Part shown: positions 19,906 through 29,166 of the stretch, piece by piece
Layout: each line of letters starts with the position of its first letter
How positions within the stretch are numbered: position 1 is the stretch's first letter
NCBI RefSeq assembly: GCF_003252795.1
Contig: NZ_QEPQ01000004.1
Location: 62,001-126,000, forward strand
Length of the DNA: 64,000 bases
Origin: Haemophilus parainfluenzae
GTDB taxonomy: Bacteria > Pseudomonadota > Gammaproteobacteria > Enterobacterales > Pasteurellaceae
Direction: 5' to 3'
Notes under the pieces: model-generated
The model's input: only the letters and a program-made list of their open reading frames with translations
Databases searched by the model: none
Told to the model about the DNA's origin: nothing
Translations under genes and position numbers: made by a program

Positions 19906-20754
19906 TTATAAACTACGTAATGCTTCGATACGTTTTTCAAGCGGAGGATGGCTCATAAAGAGTTCGCTGCGTTTGCCGTTAATCATAAAGGCATTAAGTG
20001 AACCTTCCATCTCTTGTGGCTCATGAATTTGTTGTAAACGTTGTAATGCCGCGATCATTTTTTCTTTTCCAACAAGCTGTGCAGAACCTGCATCTGCACG
20101 ATATTCACGATAGCGCGAGAACCACATCGCGATAATGCTCGCTAAAATACCAAATACAATTTCTAACACCATTGAAACTAAGAAGTAAATGCCTGAACTC
20201 CGACTTTCTTCATCACCATTACGGGAGCTCGCCACCACATTGGCAATCACGCGAGATAAGAAAATCACGAAGGTATTCAATACGCCCTGTAATAAAGTCA
20301 TGGTCACCATATCACCGTTCGCGATGTGTGAGACCTCATGAGCCAATACTGCTTCAGCTTCTTCTTCCGTCATGGAGTTTAATAAGCCTGTACTAATCGC
20401 CACTAAAGAATTGTTTTTAGTCGCACCCGTAGCAAAGGCATTCGCATCATTAGAATGGTAAATCGCCACATCTGGCATTGGGATGCCTGCTTGTTGTGCT
20501 TGACGACGTACAGTTTCCACTAACCAACGCTCAGCCTGATTACGAGGTTCGGTAATTACCTCCGCGCCCACAGAGCGCAATGCCATGGTTTTTGATAAAA
20601 ATAATGAAATCAACGATCCAGCAAAACCGAAAAGCATCGCCATAATTAAAATGCCACCAGTACTATTTCCTGCAATACCGGTCACATTTAAAATAATCCC
20701 TAACACAAGCATTACAGCAAAGTTAGTAGCTAAAAATAAAAGGATTCGCATCAT
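19906..20754 (-). CDS. htpX: Protease HtpX
   Basis: Inner-membrane zinc metalloprotease involved in membrane protein quality control. It has 282 residues from the ATG at 20754 ([20 protein letters not shown]), the conserved family start. A longer frame upstream lacks support. The zinc-binding motif HEVSH lies in [14 protein letters not shown]; four membrane segments are visible. In E. coli it is under Cpx control. Confidence 0.93.
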   Translation of the reverse strand: MMRILLFLATNFAVMLVLGIILNVTGIAGNSTGGILIMAMLFGFAGSLISLFLSKTMALRSVGAEVITEPRNQAERWLVETVRRQAQQAGIPMPDVAIYHSNDANAFATGATKNNSLVAISTGLLNSMTEEEAEAVLAHEVSHIANGDMVTMTLLQGVLNTFVIFLSRVIANVVASSRNGDEESRSSGIYFLVSMVLEIVFGILASIIAMWFSRYREYRADAGSAQLVGKEKMIAALQRLQQIHEPQEMEGSLNAFMINGKRSELFMSHPPLEKRIEALRSL

Positions 20755-20835
20755 AATAAAGTTCCTCAATAAAATAGAAAGTAAACACTGCAATAATGGA
20801 GAATTTTTTGCAAAATTCAAGATTTAACAAATAAT

Positions 20836-21402
20836 TTATTGTAAATCTTCTAAGGTATTAAAATTTACAAATCGCCCCTCTCGTTCGTCAAATTGGACAG
20901 CAACCGCCCCATTTTTGTTCATAAATTGTAATAAGCGACGTTCGCCCTCGTTTAAATAAGCGCGTAACTTCTCTTTAAGCTGAACGGACATCAAACAAAA
21001 TGTCGGGTGTTCACGCTCCTTATCTTTTGCATAAGCAATTAAAGTGCGGTCATTTTTAACCGCGCTTTTTAGTTTTTCTAATAAGTTTTGTGGAAAATAC
21101 GGACTATCACAAGGCACAAAAAGTACAAAATCCGTTTTAGCTTTTTCGAGTGCTGTTAGCATACCGCTCAACGGCCCCTGAAAATCAGGCAATTCATCTG
21201 AAAATACGGGAAAACCCCATTGTGCATATTCCGTATGGTGGCGATTAGCATTAATTGAAATATCAATCACTTGAGGTTGTAAGCGTTCAATCACATGGCT
21301 AATTAATGGTTTATTTTGTAAAAGCTGCAAGCCTTTATCCGACCCATTCATTCTCCGTGCTTTTCCGCCAGCCAAAATAACCGCACTTATTGTGTATTCC
21401 AT
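20836..21402 (-). CDS. mobA: Molybdenum cofactor guanylyltransferase
   Basis: Attaches GMP to molybdopterin to form the MGD cofactor required by DMSO-reductase-family enzymes. It has 188 residues. The GTP-binding motif is LAGGKARRMNGSDKGL, followed by FSDELPDFQGPLSGMLTAL and VPCDSPYF. It would serve molybdoenzymes such as the one beginning at 63944. Divergent from yihD. Uptake cores lie at 21042 and 21380. Confidence 0.94.
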   Translation of the reverse strand: MEYTISAVILAGGKARRMNGSDKGLQLLQNKPLISHVIERLQPQVIDISINANRHHTEYAQWGFPVFSDELPDFQGPLSGMLTALEKAKTDFVLFVPCDSPYFPQNLLEKLKSAVKNDRTLIAYAKDKEREHPTFCLMSVQLKEKLRAYLNEGERRLLQFMNKNGAVAVQFDEREGRFVNFNTLEDLQ

Positions 21403-21468
21403 ATTTTCTTATTGCCTTATTTGAAGTATGATCTAGCCTTATTTTTCTCCATTTAAAAGGAAATAGCA

Positions 21469-21735
21469 ATGAAATGTAAGCGTTTAAATGAAGTTTTGGA
21501 ACTTTTACAACCTTACTGGTCTAAAGACCCAGATCTGAGCTTGTTACAAATTTTGCAAAAAATTGCTGATGAAGCAGGTTTTGATAAACCCGTAGCAGAA
21601 TTATCTGATGAAGTGATTATTTATCATTTAAAAATGCACGATACAGATAAACTTGAGCCAATTCCTGGCATCAAAAAAGATTATGAAGAAGATTTTAAAA
21701 CCGCATTGTTAAAAGCACGCGGAATTATTAAATAA
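21469..21735 (+). CDS. yihD: YihD family protein (DUF1040)
   Basis: Small cytoplasmic protein of 88 residues whose function is unknown to me. [31 protein letters not shown] and [21 protein letters not shown] match the E. coli YihD family closely. It is immediately upstream of dsbA (9 bp gap). In E. coli yihD also lies near dsbA, with srkA between. A sigma-E promoter-like sequence lies inside. Confidence 0.9.
   Translation: MKCKRLNEVLELLQPYWSKDPDLSLLQILQKIADEAGFDKPVAELSDEVIIYHLKMHDTDKLEPIPGIKKDYEEDFKTALLKARGIIK
21498..21524 (+). promoter_or_regulatory. Sigma-E promoter-like sequence inside yihD
   Basis: GGAACTT (21498-21504), 15 nt, then TCTAA (21520-21524): full matches to both sigma-E elements with a spacer one shorter than at rpoE. 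It points toward dsbA, 220 bp downstream. The bases encode conserved YihD residues ([10 protein letters not shown]), so it may be coincidence. Confidence 0.35.
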
Positions 21736-21744
21736 GGAAAACAA

Positions 21745-22350
21745 ATGAAAAAAGTTTTATTTTTACTCGGTGCTTTATTTTCATTTAACGCATTCGCAGC
21801 TAATCTAGAAGAAGGTAAACAATACGTTCAAGTGAGCCAAACCGCTTCTGCACAGCCTGAAGTGATTGAATTTTTCTCTTTCTACTGTCCGCACTGCTAT
21901 GCCTTTGAAATGGAGTACCACATTCCAAAACAAGTTGCAGAAAGCTTACCAAAAGGCACTGAATTTAAACAATATCATGTTAACTTCTTAGGTCGTCAAT
22001 CTGAAAACCTCACTCGTGCATGGGCATTAGCGATGGCACTTGGTGCAGAAAGCAAAGTGAAAGCGCCTTTATTTGAAGCTGCACAACAAGATAAATTAAG
22101 CTCAATGGACGATATTCGTAAAATCTTCATTGATAACGGTGTGACTGCTGAACAATTTGATAACAACATCAACAGCTTTGCTGTAAACGGTTTAGTGAAT
22201 AAACAAGTGAATGCGGCTGAGCAGTTTAAAGTACATGGCGTACCTGATTTCTATGTAAATGGCAAATATCGTGTAAACCCTGAAGGCTTAAATTACGATG
22301 ATTTCGTCAAAGATTATGTAGAAACCGTGAAAGGTTTATTGCAAAAATAA
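21745..22350 (+). CDS. dsbA: Thiol:disulfide interchange protein DsbA
   Basis: Periplasmic oxidase that introduces disulphide bonds into exported proteins. It has 201 residues with a signal peptide (MKKVLFLLGALFSFNAFA). The active-site CPHC is in FYCPHCYAFE and the cis-Pro loop in HGVPDFYVNG. AAGGAAA lies before the ATG. It follows yihD by 9 bp and is likely co-transcribed with it. Confidence 0.96.
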   Translation: MKKVLFLLGALFSFNAFAANLEEGKQYVQVSQTASAQPEVIEFFSFYCPHCYAFEMEYHIPKQVAESLPKGTEFKQYHVNFLGRQSENLTRAWALAMALGAESKVKAPLFEAAQQDKLSSMDDIRKIFIDNGVTAEQFDNNINSFAVNGLVNKQVNAAEQFKVHGVPDFYVNGKYRVNPEGLNYDDFVKDYVETVKGLLQK

Positions 22351-22403
22351 AAAAAAATTGGTTTAATGCCTGCCGTTTTTAAATATAAAGAAGAGAGATG
22401 ATT

Positions 22404-22739
22404 ATGGCTGCTAGTTTCAGTGTTACTCGTCGTTTTTTTGACGACAAAAACTACCCACGCGGATTTTCCCGTCACGGTGATTATACAATCAAAGAATCCC
22501 AAGTATTAGAGCAATATGGTCAAGCGTTTAAAGCATTAGATTCAGGCGAACGCAAGCCAGCGACAAAAGAAGAAAAAGAATTTGTTGCTTTTTGCCGTGG
22601 TGAACGTGCACCGGAAACTTTCTTCGAAAAAACCTGGAATAAATATCGTACTCGCATTAACACAACAAAACGTGTTTACACCTTATCAGGTGATGTGAGC
22701 GAAGCGGCTTCTGGTGGCGAAGATTATTCTGGCGAATAA
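22404..22739 (+). CDS. maoP: Macrodomain Ori organization protein MaoP (YifE)
   Basis: 111 residues from the ATG at 22404 ([18 protein letters not shown]). That start is favoured over an ATG two codons earlier by family N-terminus and spacing from [21 protein letters not shown] and [19 protein letters not shown] match YifE/MaoP. In E. coli MaoP acts with the maoS site to organise the Ori macrodomain. The window contains oriC about 29 kb away, which fits an origin-proximal position. Confidence 0.88.
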   Translation: MAASFSVTRRFFDDKNYPRGFSRHGDYTIKESQVLEQYGQAFKALDSGERKPATKEEKEFVAFCRGERAPETFFEKTWNKYRTRINTTKRVYTLSGDVSEAASGGEDYSGE

Positions 22740-22747
22740 TACATTTT

Positions 22748-22780
22748 AAAAGGCAGGCAGAAGCTTGCCTTTTGCTTTTT
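22748..22780 (+). terminator. Terminator after maoP
   Basis: AAAAGGCA (22748-22755) pairs with TGCCTTTT (22766-22773), extended inward by a GC step around an AGAA loop, followed by GCTTTTTT. Confidence 0.75.
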
Positions 22781-22840
22781 TACTCAATCCCCATGCTTGC
22801 CAAGGGCTGTGGGATATTTATCATTCAAACGTAAACATCA

Positions 22841-23932
22841 ATGCAACTACCCATTTCCCAATATACCGAACTCCTGCAAAAAAAGACTGAAAAACTGACC
22901 GCACTTTTGCAGCCTTTTAACGCCCCAGAAATAGCCGTGTTTGATTCGCCAACCAGCCATTATCGGATGCGTGCAGAATTTCGTATTTGGCATGATAAAG
23001 GCGATTTTTATCACATCATGTTTGATCAAAGCACCTTGCAGCGCTATCGAGTTGATGAGTTTCCAATTGCCAGCAAACTGATCAATCACATGATGAAAGC
23101 CTTATTACCGTTGTTAAAAATGCAGGAAGTGCTACATAAAAAACTGTTTCAAATTGATTATTTGAGCACGCTCAGCAATAAAATTATTGTAAGCCTGCTT
23201 TACCACAAGCAACTCACGGAAGAATGGCAAAGCGCTGCAGCAAACCTAAAAAGTGAATTACAACAACTTGGTTTTGATGTGCAGCTGATTGGTCGTGCGA
23301 ATAAACAAAAAATCTGTTTAGAGCAAGATTTTGTCGATGAAGTGTTACCGATAAAAGGACGCAATTATGTTTATCGCCAAGTAGAAAATAGTTTCACTCA
23401 GCCAAATGCAGCCGTGAATTGCAAGATGTTGGAATGGGCGATTGATTGCACTCAAGGTTCTCAGGGCGATTTATTAGAGCTGTACTGCGGCAACGGCAAT
23501 TTCTCTATCGCCCTTGCACAAAACTTCCGTAAAGTGCTTGCTACTGAAATTGCCAAGCCATCCGTGGCTGCCGCACAATTTAATATTGCGGAAAATGGTA
23601 TAGATAATCTGCAAATTATCCGTATGTCGGCAGAAGAATTTACCCAAGCAATGAATGGTGTACGTGAGTTTAATCGCTTAAAAGGCATTGATTTAAAAGC
23701 CTATCAATGCAATACGATTTTTGTTGATCCACCACGAGCAGGGCTTGACCCTGACACGGTAAAACTGGTGCAAAATTACGATCGTATTTTGTATATTTCC
23801 TGCAACCCACATACCCTTTGTGAGAATTTGCAAACCCTAAGCCAAACCCACCGCATTGAAAAAGCGGCGCTGTTTGATCAATTCCCTTACACAGATCATA
23901 TGGAAAGCGGCGTATGGCTGGTGAAAAAATAA
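22841..23932 (+). CDS. trmA: tRNA (uracil-5-)-methyltransferase
   Basis: Forms m5U54 in the T-loop of tRNA using SAM. It has 363 residues. The SAM motif is [15 protein letters not shown]; downstream are VDPPRAGLD and the nucleophilic Cys in [11 protein letters not shown]. It overlaps rsmJ by 19 bp, so the two are translated from one mRNA. Uptake core at 22898. Confidence 0.96.
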   Translation: MQLPISQYTELLQKKTEKLTALLQPFNAPEIAVFDSPTSHYRMRAEFRIWHDKGDFYHIMFDQSTLQRYRVDEFPIASKLINHMMKALLPLLKMQEVLHKKLFQIDYLSTLSNKIIVSLLYHKQLTEEWQSAAANLKSELQQLGFDVQLIGRANKQKICLEQDFVDEVLPIKGRNYVYRQVENSFTQPNAAVNCKMLEWAIDCTQGSQGDLLELYCGNGNFSIALAQNFRKVLATEIAKPSVAAAQFNIAENGIDNLQIIRMSAEEFTQAMNGVREFNRLKGIDLKAYQCNTIFVDPPRAGLDPDTVKLVQNYDRILYISCNPHTLCENLQTLSQTHRIEKAALFDQFPYTDHMESGVWLVKK

Positions 23933-24681
23933 AAATTCAACTGCTTGCCGAAGCGGGAACATTGTCAGAATTGACCGCACTTTGCGCCCCTCTTGGTATC
24001 GAGCATTGTACTGAAAGCCCACTTGCATTGGTGCAAACTGAAACTCACCTAGCCCTACGCAAACTGGATGAACCCAAGTTGGGCGATGTATTTGTAGATT
24101 TCGTAGCTGGTGCGATGGCGCATCGTCGTAAATTTGGTGGTGGACGTGGCGAAGCTATTGCCAAAGCTGTAGGTATTAAGGGTGCAGAATTGCCAAGCGT
24201 GATTGATGCCACAGCAGGACTTGGTCGAGATGCGTTTGTTTTAGCTTCTATCGGTTGCCAAGTGCGTTTAGTGGAGCGTCATCCGGTAGTATATTTACTA
24301 TTGCAGGATGGCCTCAACCGCGCTTATCAGGATGCAGAAATAGGTGAAATGATGCAACAAAATATGCGCTTACTAAATGTTCATCATATTGCCGAACTTA
24401 ATCCACAAATCGATAGTGCTGATGTGGTATATTTGGATCCAATGTATCCGCACAAGCAAAAATCCGCCCTAGTCAAAAAAGAAATGCGTGTATTCCAACA
24501 TTTGGTTGGTGCCGATTTGGATGCCGATGAACTCTTGACACCTGCGCTACAATTAGCCCGTAAACGCGTGGTGGTAAAACGTCCTGATTATGCGGAATTC
24601 TTAGCGCAAAAAGCGCCCCATGTTAGTCGTGAAACCAAAAATCACCGCTTTGATATTTATATGGGAGAAGCACGATGCTAA
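23914..24681 (+). CDS. rsmJ: 16S rRNA (guanine-1516-N2)-methyltransferase
   Basis: SAM-dependent rRNA methyltransferase of the RsmJ (YhiQ) family. It has 255 residues. [19 protein letters not shown] is the SAM-binding loop and [12 protein letters not shown] the catalytic D-P-x-Y type motif. The start lies inside the end of trmA and the stop overlaps rseC by 7 bp. Uptake core at 23974. Confidence 0.94.
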   Translation: MAGEKIKIQLLAEAGTLSELTALCAPLGIEHCTESPLALVQTETHLALRKLDEPKLGDVFVDFVAGAMAHRRKFGGGRGEAIAKAVGIKGAELPSVIDATAGLGRDAFVLASIGCQVRLVERHPVVYLLLQDGLNRAYQDAEIGEMMQQNMRLLNVHHIAELNPQIDSADVVYLDPMYPHKQKSALVKKEMRVFQHLVGADLDADELLTPALQLARKRVVVKRPDYAEFLAQKAPHVSRETKNHRFDIYMGEARC

Positions 24682-25115
24682 AAGAAAGTGCCATTGTGAT
24701 GAGCTATGATGCAGAAACCGGTCTTGCTAAAGTGAAATGTCAGTCACAAAGCGCCTGTGGAGCTTGTTCGGCTAGAGAAGCCTGTGGAACAGCTTCCCTG
24801 TCTGAACTCAATGGAAAACGAGGCGAACATATCTTCACGCTCGAAACCATTACGCCACTGCGTACAGGTCAAATGGTAGAAATCGGTCTAGAAGAAAAAT
24901 CCATGTTATTTTCAGCATTGTTAATGTATATCGTGCCGCTTTTCACACTATTGGTTGCAACATTACTTTCCAACTATATCAGTGAGAATGAACTCATTCG
25001 TGCGATTTTAATCTTTATGTTGACCGCACTTTCCTTTGTCATGGTTAAACGTTACACCCAAAAACTTGGCCAACAAACGGAATTTCAACCTGTATTGTTG
25101 AGAGTATTGTCCTAA
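24675..25115 (+). CDS. rseC: SoxR-reducing system/sigma-E regulatory protein RseC
   Basis: Inner-membrane protein of 146 residues. An N-terminal domain carries a cysteine cluster ([17 protein letters not shown], Cys pattern of the family) and two membrane helices lie near residues 76-115. In E. coli it is the fourth gene of rpoE-rseABC and is linked to SoxR reduction and thiamine synthesis. Here it is split from rpoE-rseAB by about 23 kb and tied to two RNA methyltransferases. Confidence 0.9.
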   Translation: MLKESAIVMSYDAETGLAKVKCQSQSACGACSAREACGTASLSELNGKRGEHIFTLETITPLRTGQMVEIGLEEKSMLFSALLMYIVPLFTLLVATLLSNYISENELIRAILIFMLTALSFVMVKRYTQKLGQQTEFQPVLLRVLS

Positions 25116-25118
25116 ATA

Positions 25119-25160
25119 AAAAGCGCGGTTAAAAACAAGTTAATTTTCAACCGCGCTTTT
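25119..25160. terminator. Bidirectional terminator after rseC/potE
   Basis: AAAAGCGCGGTT (25119-25130) pairs with AACCGCGCTTTT (25149-25160), a 12-bp stem flanked by A and T runs. The arms resemble uptake sequences but carry GCGCGGT instead of GTGCGGT. Confidence 0.75.
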
Positions 25161-25187
25161 ATACTTTAAGTTTATTGCAACTCGAAA

Positions 25188-25216
25188 GGCCTACATGAAG
25201 ATGTAGGCTTCTCTTT
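25188..25216. terminator. Second terminator hairpin between rseC and potE
   Basis: GCCTACAT (25189-25196) and ATGTAGGC (25201-25208) pair perfectly around GAAG, followed on the plus strand by TTCTCTTTTTT. With the preceding hairpin it makes a tandem barrier between the converging rseC and potE. Confidence 0.75.
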
Positions 25217-25217
25217 T

Positions 25218-26537
25218 TTAATTTGCTTGTGATTTTTTAAGGTCAAATTTGTAAGAAACAAAACCATACAATGTCCAACCGATAAAGGTCACAATTGAAC
25301 CATATAACATCGCTTGTTCACCAGCTGCATAAAGCGCATAGATACTATAGAGTGAACCAATAAAGGCAACAAAGACGGTTGTTTTATATTTTTGTGGCGC
25401 AACATTCTCTGCTTTCAATAACACGGCAAGTGCTGCCATTGAGAGCAAGTATGGAATAACGTTTGTTACTACCGCTAAATCCACCAACACATTGAATTGT
25501 TTATTTAATGATGGACTAATTGTCATCAAAGAAAGTAAAGTTTGTAATGCAGTAATGGTCACCATACCAACGATTGGTGCATCTTTACTGGTAACTTTTT
25601 TGAAGAATGCTGGGAAATAACCTTCTTCTGCTGAAGATTTAAATACTTGGGCAATTGTGAACTGCCAGCCTAATAATGAACCAAAGCAAGACATCACCAT
25701 TAAGCCCATGATGACTTTACCGATTGTTTCATCAAACATATGAGCAAAGGCTAAACCGAATGGCGCTGTTGAATTAGCGAGTTCAAGGTTAGGTACAATA
25801 CCTGCGATCACGTTAGTTGAAACGATATAAATTACCGCTGCCCCTAAAGTACCACCAAGTACTGCGATTGGTACGTTTTTCTCTGGATTTTCAACAGCAT
25901 CTGCGTTTGCACAAGCTGATTCTAATCCTAAGAACGCCCATAATGTCATTGAAATAGATACACCGATCGCTTCAAAAGTAGGTACATTGTGTGGGTTCCA
26001 AGAATTTACATACATTGTACCATCAAACCATTTCCAACCAATGATTGAAATACCTACCACAGGAATGATTACGCCCCAAATGGTGAATGAACTGATATTA
26101 CCAGTGATTCTTGCACCACCAAAATTAAGGACGGTTGCAAGCCAAAGGGTGAAGATGGTCCATAATGCGATAGAGAGTGGAGAAAGGGTTGCTCCAAGGA
26201 ACTCTGAGCCATAACCCACCGCAGAAATTGCGATTGCTGTATTGGCAATAACTAATGATACACCGTAAGTGTAGTTTGCCATGAAGTTACCGGCTTTACC
26301 GAAAGAGTATTCCGCATAACCGCCCATACCACCAGATTTTTTACTAAACATACCGCATTGTGCGAATGCATAAGCTAAGGCTGTTGAACCAACGGCTGTT
26401 ACAAGCCAAGAAACGATGGAAATAGTCCCAATTTCGGCTAATTTGGTCGGTAACATAATAATACCGGAACCCATCATATTAACCATGGTAAGAATGGTGA
26501 GTTGTACCACACCAATTTTATTACTTTTAGCACTCAT
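25218..26537 (-). CDS. potE: Putrescine-ornithine antiporter
   Basis: Inner-membrane APC-superfamily exchanger that imports ornithine and exports putrescine. It has 439 residues with about 12 membrane helices. NKIGVVQLTILTMVNMMGSG is the conserved first helix with the substrate-binding GSG. Downstream of speF in the same direction, with an inverted uptake-sequence hairpin between. Together they form an ornithine decarboxylation cycle that consumes protons and makes putrescine. Confidence 0.95.
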   Translation of the reverse strand: MSAKSNKIGVVQLTILTMVNMMGSGIIMLPTKLAEIGTISIVSWLVTAVGSTALAYAFAQCGMFSKKSGGMGGYAEYSFGKAGNFMANYTYGVSLVIANTAIAISAVGYGSEFLGATLSPLSIALWTIFTLWLATVLNFGGARITGNISSFTIWGVIIPVVGISIIGWKWFDGTMYVNSWNPHNVPTFEAIGVSISMTLWAFLGLESACANADAVENPEKNVPIAVLGGTLGAAVIYIVSTNVIAGIVPNLELANSTAPFGLAFAHMFDETIGKVIMGLMVMSCFGSLLGWQFTIAQVFKSSAEEGYFPAFFKKVTSKDAPIVGMVTITALQTLLSLMTISPSLNKQFNVLVDLAVVTNVIPYLLSMAALAVLLKAENVAPQKYKTTVFVAFIGSLYSIYALYAAGEQAMLYGSIVTFIGWTLYGFVSYKFDLKKSQAN

Positions 26538-26552
26538 AATTTATACTCCTAC

Positions 26553-26592
26553 AAGTGCGGTCAAAAAATCAGATGTTTTTAACCGCACTTTT
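26553..26592 (-). terminator. Inverted uptake-sequence hairpin between speF and potE
   Basis: Uptake cores at 26553-26561 (plus) and 26582-26590 (minus) form an inverted pair, extended by A/T pairs inward. On the minus strand a short U-run follows. It lies after the speF stop and before potE, so it may lower potE expression relative to speF. Confidence 0.55.
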
Positions 26593-26642
26593 TTTGTTTG
26601 TGCTGAGAGGGTTATAAGGAAAAACCTCATAACCTCACTTTA

Positions 26643-28805
26643 TTAATAGTCAGTTAAAACATAGCCATATGCACGAGTACGTCCATCAGGGTCTTTTTGT
26701 AAGTAAACCCCTTGGATTTCAGGTGCAAAGCCAGGTAATGTGTTAATACCTTCTTCTAATGCAAGGAAGTATTTTTGTGCAGTTGAACTCCATCTTTCTC
26801 CTGGAACCACACATAACACACCTGGAGGATAAGGTAACGCACCTTCCGCAGCCACACGACCCACAATGTCTGTTAATGGAACAAGTTCAACTTTGTTACG
26901 AACGAATTCAATATTCGCATCGTGTGGATTTAATGCATATTCCGGTAATGTTGCTTTGCGGAATAGGTCTTTTTGAAGTTGTTTTACATTACGGCTTACA
27001 TAAAGGTCATGCATTTCTTGGCATAATTGACGGATGGTATAGCCTTTGTAACGGTCTTCGTTGTTTTTATACACAGTTGGCAATACATCTTTTAATAAAG
27101 AGTCTTGTTTAATGTGTTTTTCAAACAAGGCGATTTGAGCAACCAAAGTTTGCATTTTGGTGAGGGTTTCTGCCGGAGTGAGCAAGAATAAGATTGAGTT
27201 CAAGTCACATTTTTCCGGAATAATACCGTTTTCACGTAAGTAGTTTGCAAGAATAGTTGCTGGTACACCAAATTTTTCATATTCGCCGGTTTCTAAGCTG
27301 ATACCTGGAGTGGTAAGCAAGAATTTACATGGGTCAACGAAGTATTGTTCATCAGCATAGCCTTCAAATTTATGCCATGTATCTGTTGGGTGGAATTTGA
27401 AGAATTCGAGATTAGTTGCAATTTCTTCTGTGTCATAATCTTGCCATTTTTTACCTTTAATTGTGGTTGGAATAAATGGACGAATTAATTCACAGTGATT
27501 TAATACTAATTTACGTGCTTCGATACCTACTTTCACACATTCATGCCATAAACGACGACCTGCTTCACTACCTTGAATTTTCGCATTCACATCTAATGCC
27601 GCAAATAATGGATAGAACGGACTGGTTGACGCATGTAACATAAAGGCGTTATTGAAACGTTTGTGGTTTACATAACGATCTTGACCTTTAATGTGTTTAT
27701 CTTTTTTGTGAATTTGTGAAGTTTGTGAGAAACCTGCTTGTTGTTTATGAACAGATTGGGTCACTAAAATACCTGGGTCGTTTTCATTTAATTCAAGCAA
27801 TAATGGAGAGCAGTCTTTCATCATTGGAATGAATTGTTCATAACCTACCCATGCAGAGTCGAATAAGATGTAGTCACAAAGATGACCAATTTTATCTACC
27901 ACTTGACGTGCGTTATAAATTGTACCGTCATAAGTACCTAATTGAATAACTGCTAAACGGAATGGACGTTTTTGGTTTAATTTTTCAGGTGCGACTTCTT
28001 TAATTAATGATTTCAAATAATCTTCTTCGAAGCAGTGACTGTCGATACCACCAATGAAACCAAATGGGTTACGTGCAGTTTCTAAGTAAATTGGGGTTGC
28101 ACCCGCTTGAATTAATGCACCATGGTGGTTTGATTTATGGTTATTACGGTCAAATAACACTAAATCGCCCGGAGCAAGTACTGCGTTTAACGCAACTTTG
28201 TTTGAAGAAGATGTACCATTTAATACGAAGTAAGTTTTATCTGCATTGAATACTTGAGCCGCATATTTTTGTGCATCACAAGCTGCACCTTCGTGAATTA
28301 ACAAGTCACCTAATTTCACGTCAGCATTACAAATATCTGAACGGAAAATGTTTTCACCGTAGAAGTCATAAAGGAAACGACCTGCTGGGTGTTTACGATA
28401 GTATTGACCACCTTGGTGTCCCGGACAGTCAAAAGCAATATTACCCATTTCTACATATTCACTTAACATTTTGAAGAATGGAGGTAACATTTTTTCTTCA
28501 TAAAGTCTTGCAGCAGTTTCGATTTGACGGCTATAAAGCTTAATGTCATAACCATTTAAATCTTGAATATGATAAATAGCATCATAGAATTTCGGATCAA
28601 CTTGTTCTTCTTCAGTTTGAACAACAAATACTGGGATACCAAAATTTGTTGCTTGAATACGTTCAAGGTATTCACCTACATCCCCTGATGTCAACACAAT
28701 AGCGGCAACATCAGTAAAGTCTGTTTTGGTAATTTCAACTAATTCTCTATTTGTAGAGAAATATTGTTCAACTTTTGGACTATATGCAATTTTTAAGTTT
28801 GGCAT
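26643..28805 (-). CDS. speF: Inducible ornithine decarboxylase
   Basis: PLP enzyme converting ornithine to putrescine and CO2. It has 720 residues, the full length of group III decarboxylases. An N-terminal wing domain is followed by the PLP domain with the lysine in SVHKQQAGFSQ, preceded by DSAWVGYEQF. The ATG at 28805 follows AAAGGAG. Upstream, a 253-nt untranslated stretch separates it from the speFL leader, as in the E. coli ornithine-responsive system. Confidence 0.97.
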   Translation of the reverse strand: MPNLKIAYSPKVEQYFSTNRELVEITKTDFTDVAAIVLTSGDVGEYLERIQATNFGIPVFVVQTEEEQVDPKFYDAIYHIQDLNGYDIKLYSRQIETAARLYEEKMLPPFFKMLSEYVEMGNIAFDCPGHQGGQYYRKHPAGRFLYDFYGENIFRSDICNADVKLGDLLIHEGAACDAQKYAAQVFNADKTYFVLNGTSSSNKVALNAVLAPGDLVLFDRNNHKSNHHGALIQAGATPIYLETARNPFGFIGGIDSHCFEEDYLKSLIKEVAPEKLNQKRPFRLAVIQLGTYDGTIYNARQVVDKIGHLCDYILFDSAWVGYEQFIPMMKDCSPLLLELNENDPGILVTQSVHKQQAGFSQTSQIHKKDKHIKGQDRYVNHKRFNNAFMLHASTSPFYPLFAALDVNAKIQGSEAGRRLWHECVKVGIEARKLVLNHCELIRPFIPTTIKGKKWQDYDTEEIATNLEFFKFHPTDTWHKFEGYADEQYFVDPCKFLLTTPGISLETGEYEKFGVPATILANYLRENGIIPEKCDLNSILFLLTPAETLTKMQTLVAQIALFEKHIKQDSLLKDVLPTVYKNNEDRYKGYTIRQLCQEMHDLYVSRNVKQLQKDLFRKATLPEYALNPHDANIEFVRNKVELVPLTDIVGRVAAEGALPYPPGVLCVVPGERWSSTAQKYFLALEEGINTLPGFAPEIQGVYLQKDPDGRTRAYGYVLTDY

Positions 28806-29058
28806 AATAAACTCCTTTTATTTATTTTTTTGACGTAAAGTTACCCTGCATTATTAATTTTAATAACGCAATAGATTTATTTAGAATAAAACAACCCGCT
28901 CTAGATTTTTATATAAAAAAACTAAAGTAAGAATTTTTTATTTTAAATTAAATAAGATTAAGTTAATTTCACAAAATATTTCTTGCCTGTTCTAGACAAT
29001 ACAAAAATATTCAGAAATTAATCTGTGGAGACTCTCTAAACAGAGAGAACAACTCTGT
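28806..29058 (-). promoter_or_regulatory. Untranslated leader between speFL and speF
   Basis: 253 nt without a convincing gene. It is very AT-rich, with the speF ribosome site at its end. A possible AU-rich hairpin lies at 28848-28869 (GCGTTATTAA/TTAATAATGC on the minus strand, one G-U pair) close to that site. No clear U-run terminator is visible. In E. coli this segment carries Rho-dependent termination controlled by SpeFL; that role here is inference. Confidence 0.5.
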
Positions 29059-29068
29059 TTAGAGAGCC
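29030..29068 (-). promoter_or_regulatory. Perfect 14-bp hairpin overlapping the speFL stop codon
   Basis: Arms 29032-29045 and 29053-29066 are perfectly complementary with a 7-nt loop. A G-U and a G-C pair extend the stem to 16 bp in RNA. The speFL stop (29059-29061) lies inside the arm transcribed first, so a ribosome at the end of speFL would melt the stem. No U-run follows, so it is not a simple terminator. Confidence 0.75.
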
Positions 29069-29166
29069 GTGTTGGATGGTTTGTTTTGAGAAGCAAATAC
29101 TGAATATGAGAAGCAAGAACGATGCGATGGCATCATAATATGACGTGTACGACGGATATGCGCCAT
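29059..29166 (-). CDS. speFL: Ornithine-sensing leader peptide SpeFL
   Basis: 35-residue peptide beginning MAHIRRTRHIMMPSHRS, encoded upstream of speF. It carries the HIRRTxHIM motif that in E. coli SpeFL binds ornithine in the ribosome exit tunnel and stalls translation to switch on speF-potE. An aromatic C-terminal part (CFSYSVFAS) corresponds to the E. coli effector region. About eight residues (QNKPSNTAL) run past the E. coli end. In the same frame an upstream ATG at 29253, preceded by the better ribosome site AGAGGAA, would add 29 residues (64 in total), so the start is uncertain. The stop codon is inside a strong hairpin. Confidence 0.82.
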   Translation of the reverse strand: MAHIRRTRHIMMPSHRSCFSYSVFASQNKPSNTAL

